Assembly (NCBI RefSeq): GCF_014646075.1
Contig: NZ_BMMT01000014.1
Location: forward strand, 82,823-146,822
DNA from: Saccharopolyspora thermophila
Lineage (GTDB): Bacteria; Actinomycetota; Actinomycetes; Mycobacteriales; Pseudonocardiaceae
DNA: 64,000 bases
Reading direction: 5' to 3'
The notes beneath the pieces are model-generated. The model was not told the DNA's origin and ran no database searches. It worked only from the letters and a program-made list of their open reading frames with translations. A program made the position numbers and the translations under genes. Positions 1-8,767 of the stretch are shown one piece after another; within the stretch, counting starts at the first letter, position 1, and each line of letters opens with the position of its first letter.

Positions 1-248
1 ATGAACTGCGCGGCCCCGACGCCCGGCGCGGACCGCCGTGGCGGCACAGCGGTGCGGCCGGTCGCTGAACAGGGGCTGGAGCTCGGAACTAACCGACTAC
101 GGCAGCATGAGCGGGTACCGTCACGTCAAGCAGCTTAGCGGCCCGGACACGCCGATCCCCCACTGCAGGCAGTGATGATGTGGGTGGTGATCGTTCGGGG
201 CGGTAGCCGCCGAGGGCCAGGAGGGCGAGGGATGAGCCCGAGAACAGC
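1..248. other. No gene recognised at left edge
   Basis: I see no frame with convincing product similarity or a ribosome binding site here. The stretch lies beyond the nrdJ terminator and probably contains intergenic DNA or the edge of a gene that continues outside the window. Confidence 0.4.
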
Positions 249-284
249 GGGGTGGGCACCAGCTACCGAGCCGGTGCCCACCCC
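249..284 (-). terminator. Terminator hairpin of nrdJ
   Basis: A perfect 12-bp inverted repeat (GGGGTGGGCACC and its complement) is separated by a 12-nt loop. It sits about 50 nt past the nrdJ stop codon. There is no clear U-tract, which is common for actinobacterial terminators. Confidence 0.75.
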
Positions 285-335
285 TGACGTGCGCGTCTTT
301 CACTATTCGAGCTGGATCACGCTCAGCGCCCGCAG

Positions 336-3155
336 TCAGCTGCAGCCGGAGGTCGAGCCGCAGCCCTCGCAGACGTAGCAGGAACCCGACGGTCGCATCT
401 TCGTGCCGCAGGTCATGCAGAGCGGGGCGTCCGCCGCCTTGCCCAGCCGCAGCTCCAGCAGCTCCGTGGAGCTGCCCACGCGCCGTTCCTCTTCCCGCGG
501 ATCAGACTTCGGGTAGTCCACGGTGGAGCGCAGGGTGTCCAGGTCCACGTCGCTGTCCTGCGGCGGCGCCGAATCCGTGCCGTTGACCTGGGCTTCCCGC
601 TCCTCGGCCGTGAAGATGCCCAGCTGGGCGCGCTTCTCGTAGGGCAGGTAGTCCAGCGCGAGGCGGCGGAACAGGTAGTCCAGCACGCTGCTGGCCATCC
701 GGATGTCCGGGTCGTCGGTCATACCGGCCGGCTCGAAGCGCAGGTTCTGGAACTTCGAGACGTAGAACTCCAGCGGGATGCCGTACTGCAGACCCACCGA
801 GATCGACATCGAGAAGGCGTCCATCACGCCGGCCAGCGTGGACCCCTGCTTGCCGAGCTTGACGAAGATCTCGCCCAGCCCGTCGTCCGGGTACGAACCG
901 GCGTGCAGGTAGCCCTCGGCACCGCCGACGGTGAACGACACCGTCTGGCTCGGGCGCTTCTTCGGCAGGCGCTTGCGAACCGGGCGGTACTCGATCTGCT
1001 TCTCGACCTGCTGCTTCTGGCCCTTGTCACCCTTGCCCGCCGACAACGGCTGACCCACCTTGCAGTTGTCGCGGTAGATCGCCAGCGCCTTCAGGCCCAT
1101 CTTCCAGCCCTCGAAGTAGAGCTGCTCGACGTCCTCGACGGTCGCCGACTCCGGCATGTTGACCGTCTTGGAGATCGCGCCGGACAGGAACGGCTGCACC
1201 GCGGCCATCATCCGCACGTGGCCCATCGGGGCGATCGAGCGCTCGCCCATCGCGCAGTCGAAGACCTCGTAGTGCTCCGGTCGCAGACCCGGCGCGTCGA
1301 CCACGTGGCCGTGCTCGGCGATGTACTCGACGATGGCCTCGATCTGCTCTTCCTGGTAGCCCAGCGCCTGCAGCGCGCGCGGCACCGTCTGGTTGACGAT
1401 CTGCATCGAGCCGCCGCCGACCAGCTTCTTGAACTTCACGAGCGCCAGATCCGGCTCGATGCCGGTGGTGTCGCAGTCCATCATCAGGCCGATGGTCCCG
1501 GTCGGGGCCAGCACCGATGCCTGCGCGTTGCGCCAGCCGTTGCGGGCACCGATCTCCAGGCACTCCTGCCACACCTTGGTGGCCAGCTTGTGCACCGCGG
1601 CGTCGTTGTGGTGGTAGGTACGCACCAGGTCGTTGGCCGCCGCGTGCTTGCGCATCACCCGCTGGTGGGCCTCGGCGTTGCGGGCGTAGCCCTCGTACGG
1701 GCCGACCACACCGGCCAGCTCGGCCGACCGCTTGTAGGCGGTACCGGTCATCAGCGAGGTGATCGCCGCCGCCAGCGCCCGCCCGCCGTCGGAGTCGTAG
1801 GCGTGGCCGGTGGCCATCAGCAGCGCGCCGAGGTTGGCGTAGCCGATGCCCAGCTGGCGGAACTTGCGGGTGGTGTCGCCGATCGCCTCGGTCGGGAAGT
1901 CCGCGAAGCAGATCGAGATGTCCATCGCGGTGATGACGAACTCGACCGTCTTCTCGAACAGTTCGGCGTCGAAGGTCAGGTCCTCACGCAGAAACTTCAG
2001 CAGGTTCAGCGACGCCAGGTTGCAGCTGGAGTTGTCCAGGTGCATGTACTCCGAACACGGGTTGGAGGCGGTGATACGGCCCGACTCCGGCGAGGTGTGC
2101 CAGTCGTTGATCGTGTCGTCGTACTGGATGCCCGGGTCGGCGCACTCCCAGGCCGCCTGCGCCATCTTGCGGAACAGGTCCCGGGCCTTGACGGTCTCCA
2201 GCACCTCACCGGTGGTGCGGGCGCGCAGGCCGAACTGGCCGTCGTTCTCCACGGCGCGCATGAACTCGTCGGAGACCCGCACCGAGTTGTTGGCGTTCTG
2301 GTACTGCACCGAGCTCGCGTCGGCACCGCCGAGGTCCATGTCGAACCCGGCGTCGCGCAGCGCCCGGATCTTGTGCTCCTCGCGCGCCTTGGTTTCGATG
2401 AACTCCTCGATGTCCGGGTGGTCGACGTCCAGCACGACCATCTTCGCCGCGCGGCGGGTCGCGCCACCGGACTTGATGGTGCCCGCCGAGGCGTCCGCAC
2501 CCCGCATGAACGACACCGGGCCGGACGCGGTGCCGCCCGAGGACAGCAGCTCGCGGGACGAGCGGATGCGGGACAGGTTCAACCCTGCGCCGGAGCCACC
2601 CTTGAAGATCAGGCCCTCTTCCTTGTACCAGTCGAGGATCGACTCCATCGTGTCGTCGACCGACAGGATGAAGCAGGCCGACACCTGCTGCCGGGAGCTG
2701 GTGCCGACGTTGAACCACACCGGGGAGTTGAAGCTGAACACCTGGTGCAGCAGCATCCAGATCAGCTCGTGCTCGAAGATCTCGGCGTCTTTCTCGGTGG
2801 CGAAGTAGCCGTGCTCGACACCCGCGGCCACGTAGGTCTTCACCACGCGGTCGATGAGTTGGCGCAGGCTGTGCTCGCGCTCCTCGGTGCCCACCGCGCC
2901 GCGGAAGTACTTGCTGGTGACGATATTGACGGCGTTCAGCGACCAGAAGTCGGGGAACTCCACACCACGCTGTTCGAAGTTGACCGAACCGTCCCGCCAG
3001 TTGGTCATCACCACGTCGCGGCGCTCCCACTTGACCTCGTCGTAGGGATGCACCCCCTCCGTGGTGTAGACGCGCTGCACCCGGATGCCCGCCGGGCGGA
3101 CACCTGCTTCCGGCTCCCCCGATGCGCCGGCCGGGCTACCGACGGTCTCTGTCAT
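336..3155 (-). CDS. nrdJ: Adenosylcobalamin-dependent (class II) ribonucleoside-diphosphate reductase
   Basis: This cytoplasmic enzyme reduces ribonucleotides to deoxyribonucleotides using vitamin B12 as radical source. The 939-aa length fits class II enzymes with a C-terminal shuttle domain. Visible landmarks are NSPVWFNVG near residue 140, SACF near 157 (first redox Cys), a Gly-rich KGGSGAGLNLSR near 182, NPCSEYM near 364 (thiyl-radical Cys) followed by SSCNLASLNL (second redox Cys), and APTGTIGLMMDCDTTG near 547. The tail has clustered cysteines (CMTCGTK, CYVCEGCG) for disulfide exchange. The ATG was chosen because GAAGAGGG precedes it; the frame stays open upstream without protein-like sequence. 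It lies downstream of nrdR, its likely repressor, probably in one transcript. I saw no cobalamin riboswitch upstream. Confidence 0.97.
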   Translation of the reverse strand: MTETVGSPAGASGEPEAGVRPAGIRVQRVYTTEGVHPYDEVKWERRDVVMTNWRDGSVNFEQRGVEFPDFWSLNAVNIVTSKYFRGAVGTEEREHSLRQLIDRVVKTYVAAGVEHGYFATEKDAEIFEHELIWMLLHQVFSFNSPVWFNVGTSSRQQVSACFILSVDDTMESILDWYKEEGLIFKGGSGAGLNLSRIRSSRELLSSGGTASGPVSFMRGADASAGTIKSGGATRRAAKMVVLDVDHPDIEEFIETKAREEHKIRALRDAGFDMDLGGADASSVQYQNANNSVRVSDEFMRAVENDGQFGLRARTTGEVLETVKARDLFRKMAQAAWECADPGIQYDDTINDWHTSPESGRITASNPCSEYMHLDNSSCNLASLNLLKFLREDLTFDAELFEKTVEFVITAMDISICFADFPTEAIGDTTRKFRQLGIGYANLGALLMATGHAYDSDGGRALAAAITSLMTGTAYKRSAELAGVVGPYEGYARNAEAHQRVMRKHAAANDLVRTYHHNDAAVHKLATKVWQECLEIGARNGWRNAQASVLAPTGTIGLMMDCDTTGIEPDLALVKFKKLVGGGSMQIVNQTVPRALQALGYQEEQIEAIVEYIAEHGHVVDAPGLRPEHYEVFDCAMGERSIAPMGHVRMMAAVQPFLSGAISKTVNMPESATVEDVEQLYFEGWKMGLKALAIYRDNCKVGQPLSAGKGDKGQKQQVEKQIEYRPVRKRLPKKRPSQTVSFTVGGAEGYLHAGSYPDDGLGEIFVKLGKQGSTLAGVMDAFSMSISVGLQYGIPLEFYVSKFQNLRFEPAGMTDDPDIRMASSVLDYLFRRLALDYLPYEKRAQLGIFTAEEREAQVNGTDSAPPQDSDVDLDTLRSTVDYPKSDPREEERRVGSSTELLELRLGKAADAPLCMTCGTKMRPSGSCYVCEGCGSTSGCS

Positions 3156-3315
3156 GACCTGACCCTCTTCCTTGTCACTCGCTCGTCGTGCTTCGGCCCC
3201 GTCCGGGCTCCCCGTCCGGTTCGGTCGTGACTGTTCATCCAGCGACGTCCCGGGCGGGGACGTCGGCTGACGTCTCGTGCCGCCGGCCCCGCGGCGGGCC
3301 GCTCGTCGCCGCTGC

Positions 3316-3804
3316 CTACTCATCGCCGCTCTCCGCGTCCTCGTCCGCGCCGCGCCGGGCGGCCCGCAGGTCGGCGATCTCCTTCTCGAAGTCCTCCACC
3401 GAGGAGAAGGCTCGGTACACGCTCGCAAACCGCAGGTAGGCGACCTCGTCCAGCTCCCGCAGCGGTCCGAGGATGGCCAGGCCCACCTCGTGGCTGGGCA
3501 GCTCGGAGACGCCGAGGGACCGCACGGTCTCCTCCACCTGGTGCGCGAGTTGCTGCAGCGCGTCCTCCTGGACCGGGCGCCCCTGGCAGGCGCGCCGCAC
3601 ACCGCGGACCACCTTCTCGCGGCTGAAGGGCTCGGTGACGCCGGAGCGCTTGACCACGGACAGCACGAGCTCCTCGATGGTCGTGAACCGACGACCGCAC
3701 GTCGAGCACGACCGCCTGCGCCGGATCGCCTGGCCTTCCTCGACCTCGCGCGAGTCGACTACGCGGGAGTCCTCGCCGCGGCAGAACGGGCACCGCACCG
3801 GCAT
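3316..3804 (-). CDS. nrdR: Transcriptional repressor NrdR
   Basis: NrdR is the nucleotide-sensing repressor of ribonucleotide reductase genes. The 162-aa protein has the family's N-terminal zinc ribbon (CPFC near residue 5 and CSTC near 33) followed by an ATP-cone domain that begins around [15 protein letters not shown] and senses ATP/dATP. The acidic tail ([11 protein letters not shown]) is a common actinobacterial extension. It is encoded 160 nt upstream of nrdJ on the same strand, so autoregulation and control of nrdJ are expected. A NrdR-box-like sequence lies about 120 nt upstream. Confidence 0.96.
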   Translation of the reverse strand: MPVRCPFCRGEDSRVVDSREVEEGQAIRRRRSCSTCGRRFTTIEELVLSVVKRSGVTEPFSREKVVRGVRRACQGRPVQEDALQQLAHQVEETVRSLGVSELPSHEVGLAILGPLRELDEVAYLRFASVYRAFSSVEDFEKEIADLRAARRGADEDAESGDE

Positions 3805-3920
3805 TCACCCCCCTCCCCAGAGTCTCGTCGCGGTCGCCTGCCAACGACCTGCGACCTTCACCCACCGTGGGTGCGCGAACACCCTACAAGCCCAACTTGT
3901 GGACGAAATACATGGGCGTA

Positions 3921-3938
3921 ACTACTAGATGTTGTGGT
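3921..3938. promoter_or_regulatory. Candidate NrdR box
   Basis: The sequence ACTACTAGATGTTGTGGT is an imperfect palindrome resembling actinobacterial NrdR boxes (family memory: ACACwACATnTwGTGT type). It lies upstream of nrdR. A second, weaker half-match (TTGTGG at 3897-3902) is 35 bp away, not a clean number of helical turns. Confidence 0.45.
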
Positions 3939-4055
3939 TGACTCTAATCCTCGCCCGACCTCGACGCAAACTCGGCACCCCCCGCGCGTCGCGAACGACG
4001 CGGCCCGCCGACGCGCGACCGAACCACCCTGACCGCACCCGCCGGAAGGACCGCC

Positions 4056-4331
4056 TCAGCGGTCCGCACCGACGGCCGCGAAGAACCCGACCAGCATGAC
4101 AATCAGGCACGTGAAGATCGCCACCGAGGTCAACCACGGCCACTCGTCGCCGCGGCGCACCCGGTCGCACCCCGCCGCCACGCGCGCAGCGATCCGTGGG
4201 AGCGCGCACCGGGATGACCGGCGGCCACCACGACGTGGTCGACGCGGCGCGGCCGCCCCGGCTTCACCCGGTCGAGCGGCGGTCGCCCACTCGGCCGCGC
4301 GCCTCCGACCCACATCGATGAACGTGGTCAT
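4056..4331 (-). CDS. ChiZ/DivS-position small membrane protein lacking LysM
   Basis: The gene sits divergent from lexA and upstream of nrdR, the place occupied in mycobacteria by chiZ (Rv2719c) and in corynebacteria by divS, SOS-induced cell-division inhibitors. The 91-aa product has an Arg/Ala-rich cytoplasmic N-terminus (about residues 1-62) and one C-terminal transmembrane helix (WPWLTSVAIFTCLIVMLVGF). It then ends within a few residues, so the extracellular LysM domain of ChiZ/YneA is absent, and the next frames do not encode one. The start has GGGAGG six bases upstream. A LexA-box-like palindrome lies 26 bp upstream of the start. A role in SOS division arrest is inferred from position and architecture only. 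Confidence 0.7.
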   Translation of the reverse strand: MTTFIDVGRRRAAEWATAARPGEAGAAAPRRPRRGGRRSSRCALPRIAARVAAGCDRVRRGDEWPWLTSVAIFTCLIVMLVGFFAAVGADR

Positions 4332-4356
4332 GACGCCTCCCGCACGGTAAACAAGA

Positions 4357-4372
4357 TCGAAAAGATGTTCGA
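4357..4372. promoter_or_regulatory. LexA box (proximal to the ChiZ-like gene)
   Basis: TCGAAAAGATGTTCGA matches the Gram-positive SOS box CGAACnnnnGTTCG except for one base. It lies 26 bp upstream of the ChiZ-like start and 66 bp from the second box near lexA. Confidence 0.75.
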
Positions 4373-4437
4373 TCGAACCTGCGTGCGATTGTGTACCAAG
4401 AGTGCACCGCAAGGCGAGACCGGGGCGAGAAATTAAC

Positions 4438-4453
4438 TCGAACAGGTGTTTGA
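4438..4453. promoter_or_regulatory. LexA box of the lexA promoter
   Basis: TCGAACAGGTGTTTGA matches CGAACnnnnGTTCG except for one base. Its right half overlaps the predicted -35 element of lexA (TTGATC), so bound LexA would block RNA polymerase: classic autoregulation. Confidence 0.85.
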
Positions 4454-4478
4454 TCTCTGCGTTTGACCCGTCTACTGT
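4450..4478 (+). promoter_or_regulatory. Predicted lexA promoter
   Basis: A -35 TTGATC and a -10 TACTGT are separated by exactly 17 bp. The -10 ends about 65 nt upstream of the GTG start of lexA. Confidence 0.65.
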
Positions 4479-4543
4479 GGAAAGCGGGCGGACCCAACGC
4501 CCCCGCGATCAGCACCGCAGTTCACAACGGACAGGAGGCAGCG

Positions 4544-5260
4544 GTGGCGAGTAATGCGACTGGCTCGATCAAGGGCCGCGTACAGGACGTCAAGGACTCC
4601 CAGGCCGACGTGCACTCCCTGCCGGAGCAGGCCAGCGGGGCCGAGGAGCTCAGCGACCGCCAGCTCAAGGTGCTGGAGGCCATTCGGACGTGGATGCGTG
4701 AGCACGGCTACCCGCCGAGCGTCCGGGAGATCGGCGACGCCGTCGGGCTGACCTCCACCTCGTCGGTGGCGTACCAGTTGCGGGTGCTGGAGCGGAAGGG
4801 CTACCTGCGCCGAGATCCGCACCGACCACGCACCGTGGGTGTGCTCGTCGGCGGCGAGGAGGAGGGGGAACTGCCCGGGCAGGCCAAGCCCGCCTACGTG
4901 CCGGTGGTCGGCCGCATCGCCGCCGGTGGCCCGATCCTCGCCGAGGAGTCGATCGAGGACGTGTTCCCGCTGCCGAAGGAGATCGTCGGCGACGGCACGC
5001 TGTTCCTGCTCAAGGTGGTCGGAGACTCGATGATCGACCTCGCCATCACCGACGGCGACTGGGTCGCGGTCCGGCAGCAGCCCGATGCCGAGAACGGCGA
5101 CGTGGTGGCGGCCATGATCGACGGTGAGGCCACCGTGAAGACGTTCAAGCGGACGGAGGACCACGTGTGGCTGATGCCGCACAACTCGGCCTACGAACCC
5201 ATCCTCGGCGACGACGCGACCATCCTGGGCAAGGTGGTCGCCGTGCTGCGACGGCTCTGA
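4544..5260 (+). CDS. lexA: SOS repressor LexA
   Basis: LexA represses DNA-damage genes and self-cleaves when bound to RecA filaments. The 238-aa protein has an N-terminal winged HTH ([15 protein letters not shown] and the following recognition helix), an Ala-Gly cleavage site in VGRIAAGG, and the S24 peptidase dyad: Ser in GDSMID and Lys in EATVKTFK. The GTG start is preceded by AGGAGG with 5-nt spacing; the longer upstream frame would begin inside the promoter. Two LexA boxes lie in the divergent upstream region. The recognised targets in this window would be lexA itself, the ChiZ-like gene, recA and the HEPN operon. Confidence 0.97.
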   Translation: MASNATGSIKGRVQDVKDSQADVHSLPEQASGAEELSDRQLKVLEAIRTWMREHGYPPSVREIGDAVGLTSTSSVAYQLRVLERKGYLRRDPHRPRTVGVLVGGEEEGELPGQAKPAYVPVVGRIAAGGPILAEESIEDVFPLPKEIVGDGTLFLLKVVGDSMIDLAITDGDWVAVRQQPDAENGDVVAAMIDGEATVKTFKRTEDHVWLMPHNSAYEPILGDDATILGKVVAVLRRL

Positions 5261-5289
5261 CCGAACACCTGCTTGTGGCGACTGCGCTG

Positions 5290-6354
5290 TTAGCCGTTCC
5301 GGCGGCGTAGTCGTCCGGCCACGGCGATCAGCAGCGCGGCCACCGCACCGGCCAGCAACAGCGACTGCCCGGTGCTCAGTTCATGCTGCCCGCTCGACGG
5401 CTGCGCCTGGTCCGCGTCACCACCCGGTGCGGGGCGTGTCGCCGCGCCGTCCGTCGTTGCGGATTCCAGGGCCCTGGCCGCCTCCGCCACCCCCGGGATC
5501 CGGCGCACCGGCTGCTTGCCCTCGGACGCGGACAACAGCGAGCCGTCGGGTTCCCACGCGATCGCTTCGCCCTGCTGCTCGTTCGGCAGCGGGATCCGCA
5601 GCGGCGGGCGTGTGAGCGCGGCGACCACGTCGCCGTCCGGGGCGTTGTAGACGTACGCCTCGGTGTAGGTGCGGACGGCAACCGCCGTCCCGTCCCGACT
5701 CACCGACCCGCCGGTCACCAGGATCGAGCCCAAAGCCCCATTCAGCGGACCCCCCGGGGTCTGGGTGGACCGCAGTGAGAGCGAGCCGACGCGTTCCATC
5801 GCAACGGTGCGGTCGGCGGCCAGCGGCCCGGTGGGGCGATACACCCCAGCCGGGCCGATGGGCTCCTTGGTGACGATGTGGGGAACCCTGTTGCGGTCCA
5901 GCAGCAGCGCCTCGGCGTCGTGCGCGCCGTCCGGGTAGGACAGCCGGTACAGCGTGGCACCGCCGCCGGGGCGCATCACGTGCAGTGCGACGTCCTCGCG
6001 CCGCCGCCGGTTGTCGCCGGTGTCCGCCAGCCACAACGAGCCATCGGCCGCCAGGGCGAGGTCCTCCACGTCGTAGGGGTTGATCGACGCCGTCCGGACG
6101 TCGCGCACCGAACAGTCGGCCGGATCGAGCACCAGAACCCGCAGCGAACTGCCGCCGTCGCTGACGGCGTACCAGTGCGTGCCGTCCGACGCCAGGCCGG
6201 AGAGCTCCGCGAGCCGGTCGTCCCCCAGCCGACACTGCTCCACCGGTGCGGGGAGCTGCGTCGCAGCGGCAGCCGGCGGCGACGGGAGTGCTCCCGACGC
6301 CACCGACAGCAACAGGGCCGCTGCGACCACACCCCCGGCACCGGCAGGCGTCAC
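5290..6354 (-). CDS. Secreted, membrane-anchored beta-propeller-like protein
   Basis: I do not recognise a named function. The 354-aa product begins with a Sec signal peptide (hydrophobic core about residues 7-32), continues with repeated propeller-like strands carrying D-G-S/T turns (SDGGSSLRV, AADGSLWLADTGDNRRRR, EPDGSLLSASEG), and ends with a Ser/Pro linker, one transmembrane helix and an RLRRRNG tail. It is therefore probably displayed outside the membrane. LSTG just before the helix faintly recalls a sortase motif, but it is degenerate. Its GTG start overlaps the hflX stop (GTGA), so translation is probably coupled to hflX. Confidence 0.75.
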   Translation of the reverse strand: MTPAGAGGVVAAALLLSVASGALPSPPAAAATQLPAPVEQCRLGDDRLAELSGLASDGTHWYAVSDGGSSLRVLVLDPADCSVRDVRTASINPYDVEDLALAADGSLWLADTGDNRRRREDVALHVMRPGGGATLYRLSYPDGAHDAEALLLDRNRVPHIVTKEPIGPAGVYRPTGPLAADRTVAMERVGSLSLRSTQTPGGPLNGALGSILVTGGSVSRDGTAVAVRTYTEAYVYNAPDGDVVAALTRPPLRIPLPNEQQGEAIAWEPDGSLLSASEGKQPVRRIPGVAEAARALESATTDGAATRPAPGGDADQAQPSSGQHELSTGQSLLLAGAVAALLIAVAGRLRRRNG

Positions 6355-7817
6355 GCGATTCCCACGAACGGCCGGAGCGCGCTGGCCAGGTCGGGCCGCA
6401 CCTTGGCACGCACCCGGGTTCCCTCGGGGGTGTGCTCCTCGTCGACCACTTCGCCCTCGGAGTGCACCCGTGCCACCAGCTCACCCCGGGTGTACGGGAC
6501 CAACGCGTCGATGAAGACATCCGGCCGCGGCAGCCGATCGGCGATCGCTTCGCGCAGCGCCTCGATGCCCTGACCGCTGTGTGCGGAGACGAACACCGCG
6601 CCCGGCAGCAGTCGGCGCAGCTCGGCCATGCGGGTGGTGCCCACCGAGTCGATCTTGTTGACGACCAGCAGTTCCGGCGGCATGTCTGTCTTGTGCTCGG
6701 CGGCGATCTCGTTCAGCACCTCGCGCACCGCGGCGACCTGCTCGTGCGGCGCCGGTTCGGAGCCGTCCACGACGTGGACCAGCAGGTCCGCGCCGGTGAC
6801 CTCCTCCAACGTCGAGCGGAACGCCTCGACCAGCTGGTGCGGCAGGTGCCGGACGAACCCGACCGTGTCGGTCAGCGTGTACCCGCGGCCGTCCGGGGTC
6901 GTCGCCCGCCGGGTGGTCGGGTCCAGGGTGGCGAACAGCGCGTCCTCCACCAGCACGCCTGCCCCGGTGAGGGCGTTGAGCAGACTGGACTTGCCGGCGT
7001 TGGTGTAACCCGCGATGGCCACCCCGGGCACCGCGTTGGCCTCCCGGCGACCGCGCTTGGTGCCGCGGACCGTGCGCATCGCGGCCAGGTCCTTGCGGAG
7101 CCTGCTGATCCGCTTGTGGATGCGCCGCCGGTCGGTTTCGAGCTTGGTCTCACCGGGACCGCGGGTGCCGACGCCGCCGTTCACACCGGCCCGGCCACCG
7201 GCCTGCCGGGACATCGCCTCACCCCAACCACGCAGCCGCGGCAGGAGGTACTGGAGCTGGGCGAGTTCGACCTGCGCCTTGCCCTCCTTGGATCGGGCGT
7301 GCTGGGCGAAGATGTCCAGGATCAGGGCGGTCCGGTCGACCACCTTGACCTTGAGCTTGTCCTCCAGCTGCCGCAGCTGGCCAGGCGACAGCTCACCGTC
7401 GCAGATGACGGTGTCCGCGCCGGTGGCCGTGACGATGTCGCGCAGCTCGCGGACCTTGCCGGAACCGATGTAGGTGGCCGGGTCCGGGCGGTCGCGGCGC
7501 TGGATGAGACCTTCCAGCACCTGCGAGCCGGCGGTCTCGGCGAGCCGGGCGAGCTCAGCCAGCGACGCCTCGGCGTGCGCGGCGTCCCCGTCGGTCCAGA
7601 CACCGACCAGCACGACGCGCTCCAAGCGGAGCTGCCGGTACTCGACCTCGGTGATGTCCGCAAGCTCGGTGGACAGCCCGGCGATCCGCCGCAGCGACGC
7701 GCGGTCTGCGAGTTCCATCTCGCCCGTGGACGGTTCGGGAGTGAGGATGGGTTCGTATTCGTCGCCTTCGACCACGGGGCGGTCGAGGTCGGCGGACCAG
7801 GTCAAAGATTTCTTCAT
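6351..7817 (-). CDS. hflX: GTPase HflX
   Basis: HflX is a ribosome-associated GTPase that splits stalled or stressed ribosomes. In the 488-aa product an N-terminal HflX domain carries GPGETKLETDRR, followed by a long helical segment. The G domain has Walker A GYTNAGKSSLL, switch DPTTRR, DTVGFVRHLP and NKID. The start ATG has no good Shine-Dalgarno; instead a four-codon frame (ATG GCC CTG ATA TGA) ends on it with an ATGA overlap. The gene is followed with overlap by the beta-propeller gene and lies next to dapF and miaA, as in mycobacteria. Confidence 0.95.
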   Translation of the reverse strand: MKKSLTWSADLDRPVVEGDEYEPILTPEPSTGEMELADRASLRRIAGLSTELADITEVEYRQLRLERVVLVGVWTDGDAAHAEASLAELARLAETAGSQVLEGLIQRRDRPDPATYIGSGKVRELRDIVTATGADTVICDGELSPGQLRQLEDKLKVKVVDRTALILDIFAQHARSKEGKAQVELAQLQYLLPRLRGWGEAMSRQAGGRAGVNGGVGTRGPGETKLETDRRRIHKRISRLRKDLAAMRTVRGTKRGRREANAVPGVAIAGYTNAGKSSLLNALTGAGVLVEDALFATLDPTTRRATTPDGRGYTLTDTVGFVRHLPHQLVEAFRSTLEEVTGADLLVHVVDGSEPAPHEQVAAVREVLNEIAAEHKTDMPPELLVVNKIDSVGTTRMAELRRLLPGAVFVSAHSGQGIEALREAIADRLPRPDVFIDALVPYTRGELVARVHSEGEVVDEEHTPEGTRVRAKVRPDLASALRPFVGIA

Positions 7818-7912
7818 ATCAGGGCCATTGTCCCACGGTCCGCGACCGATTTTCACCTGTCGCGCCCGCGTTGACCCGTTCGCACTGGTCCGACAGCGGA
7901 TTGGCGCAGCCG

Positions 7913-8755
7913 TCAGGCGTGCTGCCACCACATCCGGTCGAGATGCCCGCGCGCCACCAGCACCGCCGGACCGGTCAGGGTGGAACCGGAGGTGGTGATC
8001 TCCACCTCGACGGTGCCGCCCGGGATGTGCACCACCCGCCGCCCGGTGTCGGTCCCGGCCGCCTGCAGCGCCGCGACGGTCGCGGCCACCGTGCCCGTGC
8101 CGCACGACCGGGTCTCACCCACGCCGCGCTCGTGCACCCGCATCTGCACCTCGTCGCCGCCGAGCGGCCGGACGAACTCGACGTTCACGCCGTGCGGGAA
8201 CAGGTGCTCGTCGTGCGGCGGCGCGGTGGCCAGGTCCAGCACGGCGAGGTCGATGTCGCTCACGCACGCCAGGTGCGGGTTGCCGACGTCGACGGCCACC
8301 CCGGTGAAGGACCGGCCGGAGACGGTGGTAGTGGATTCGCCGAAGATCTTCGCCGACCCCATGTCGACAGTGACCCGGCCGTCGTCGTGGGTGCGCACCA
8401 GTCGCACACCAGCCCGGGTGCCGACCAGCAGGTCACCTGGCTCGGCCAGGCCGGCGTCGACGAGGTAGCGGGCGAAGACCCGCACCCCGTTGCCGCACAT
8501 CTCCGCGATCGAACCGTCGGCGTTCCGGTAGTCCATGAACCACACGTCCGCGGGCACGTCGGCCGGGGAGTCCGGGAGCGCACCCGCGCGGACCACCCGC
8601 AGCACGCCGTCCGCGCCGAGGCCGCGTTGCCGGTCGCACAGCGCCTGCACGCGCCGTTCGGTCAGCTCCAACCGGCCTTCGGGGTCGGGCAGGATGACGA
8701 AGTCGTTCTGGGTGCCGTGCCCCTTGACGAACTCGGGGCCGTGGGTGGAGCGCAC
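7913..8755 (-). CDS. dapF: Diaminopimelate epimerase
   Basis: DapF interconverts LL- and meso-diaminopimelate for lysine and peptidoglycan synthesis. The 280-aa protein has the two catalytic cysteines in MCGNGVR and SCGTGTVAA, and the family's opening KGHGTQNDFV. The GTG start has no ribosome binding site; a TAGACT hexamer ends 6 nt before it, so the transcript is probably leaderless. This -10 overlaps the end of miaA, which gives dapF its own promoter within the miaA-dapF-hflX run. Confidence 0.97.
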   Translation of the reverse strand: MRSTHGPEFVKGHGTQNDFVILPDPEGRLELTERRVQALCDRQRGLGADGVLRVVRAGALPDSPADVPADVWFMDYRNADGSIAEMCGNGVRVFARYLVDAGLAEPGDLLVGTRAGVRLVRTHDDGRVTVDMGSAKIFGESTTTVSGRSFTGVAVDVGNPHLACVSDIDLAVLDLATAPPHDEHLFPHGVNVEFVRPLGGDEVQMRVHERGVGETRSCGTGTVAATVAALQAAGTDTGRRVVHIPGGTVEVEITTSGSTLTGPAVLVARGHLDRMWWQHA

Positions 8756-8761
8756 GCAGCC

Positions 8762-8767
8762 AGTCTA
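8762..8767 (-). promoter_or_regulatory. Leaderless -10 element of dapF
   Basis: TAGACT lies 6 nt upstream of the GTG start and overlaps the miaA stop codon. Confidence 0.6.

Noticed and set aside
903..3230. Very long open frame antisense to nrdJ
   Set aside because: Composition is Arg/His/Leu/Val-rich with no family match; long antisense frames are usual in GC-rich genes. The same applies to the long frames antisense to lhr, idsA, the PASTA kinase and the acyl-CoA ligase.
3156..3315. Cobalamin riboswitch before nrdJ
   Set aside because: I searched for the B12-box type sequence and long conserved stems and saw none; only repeats of GACGTC are present.
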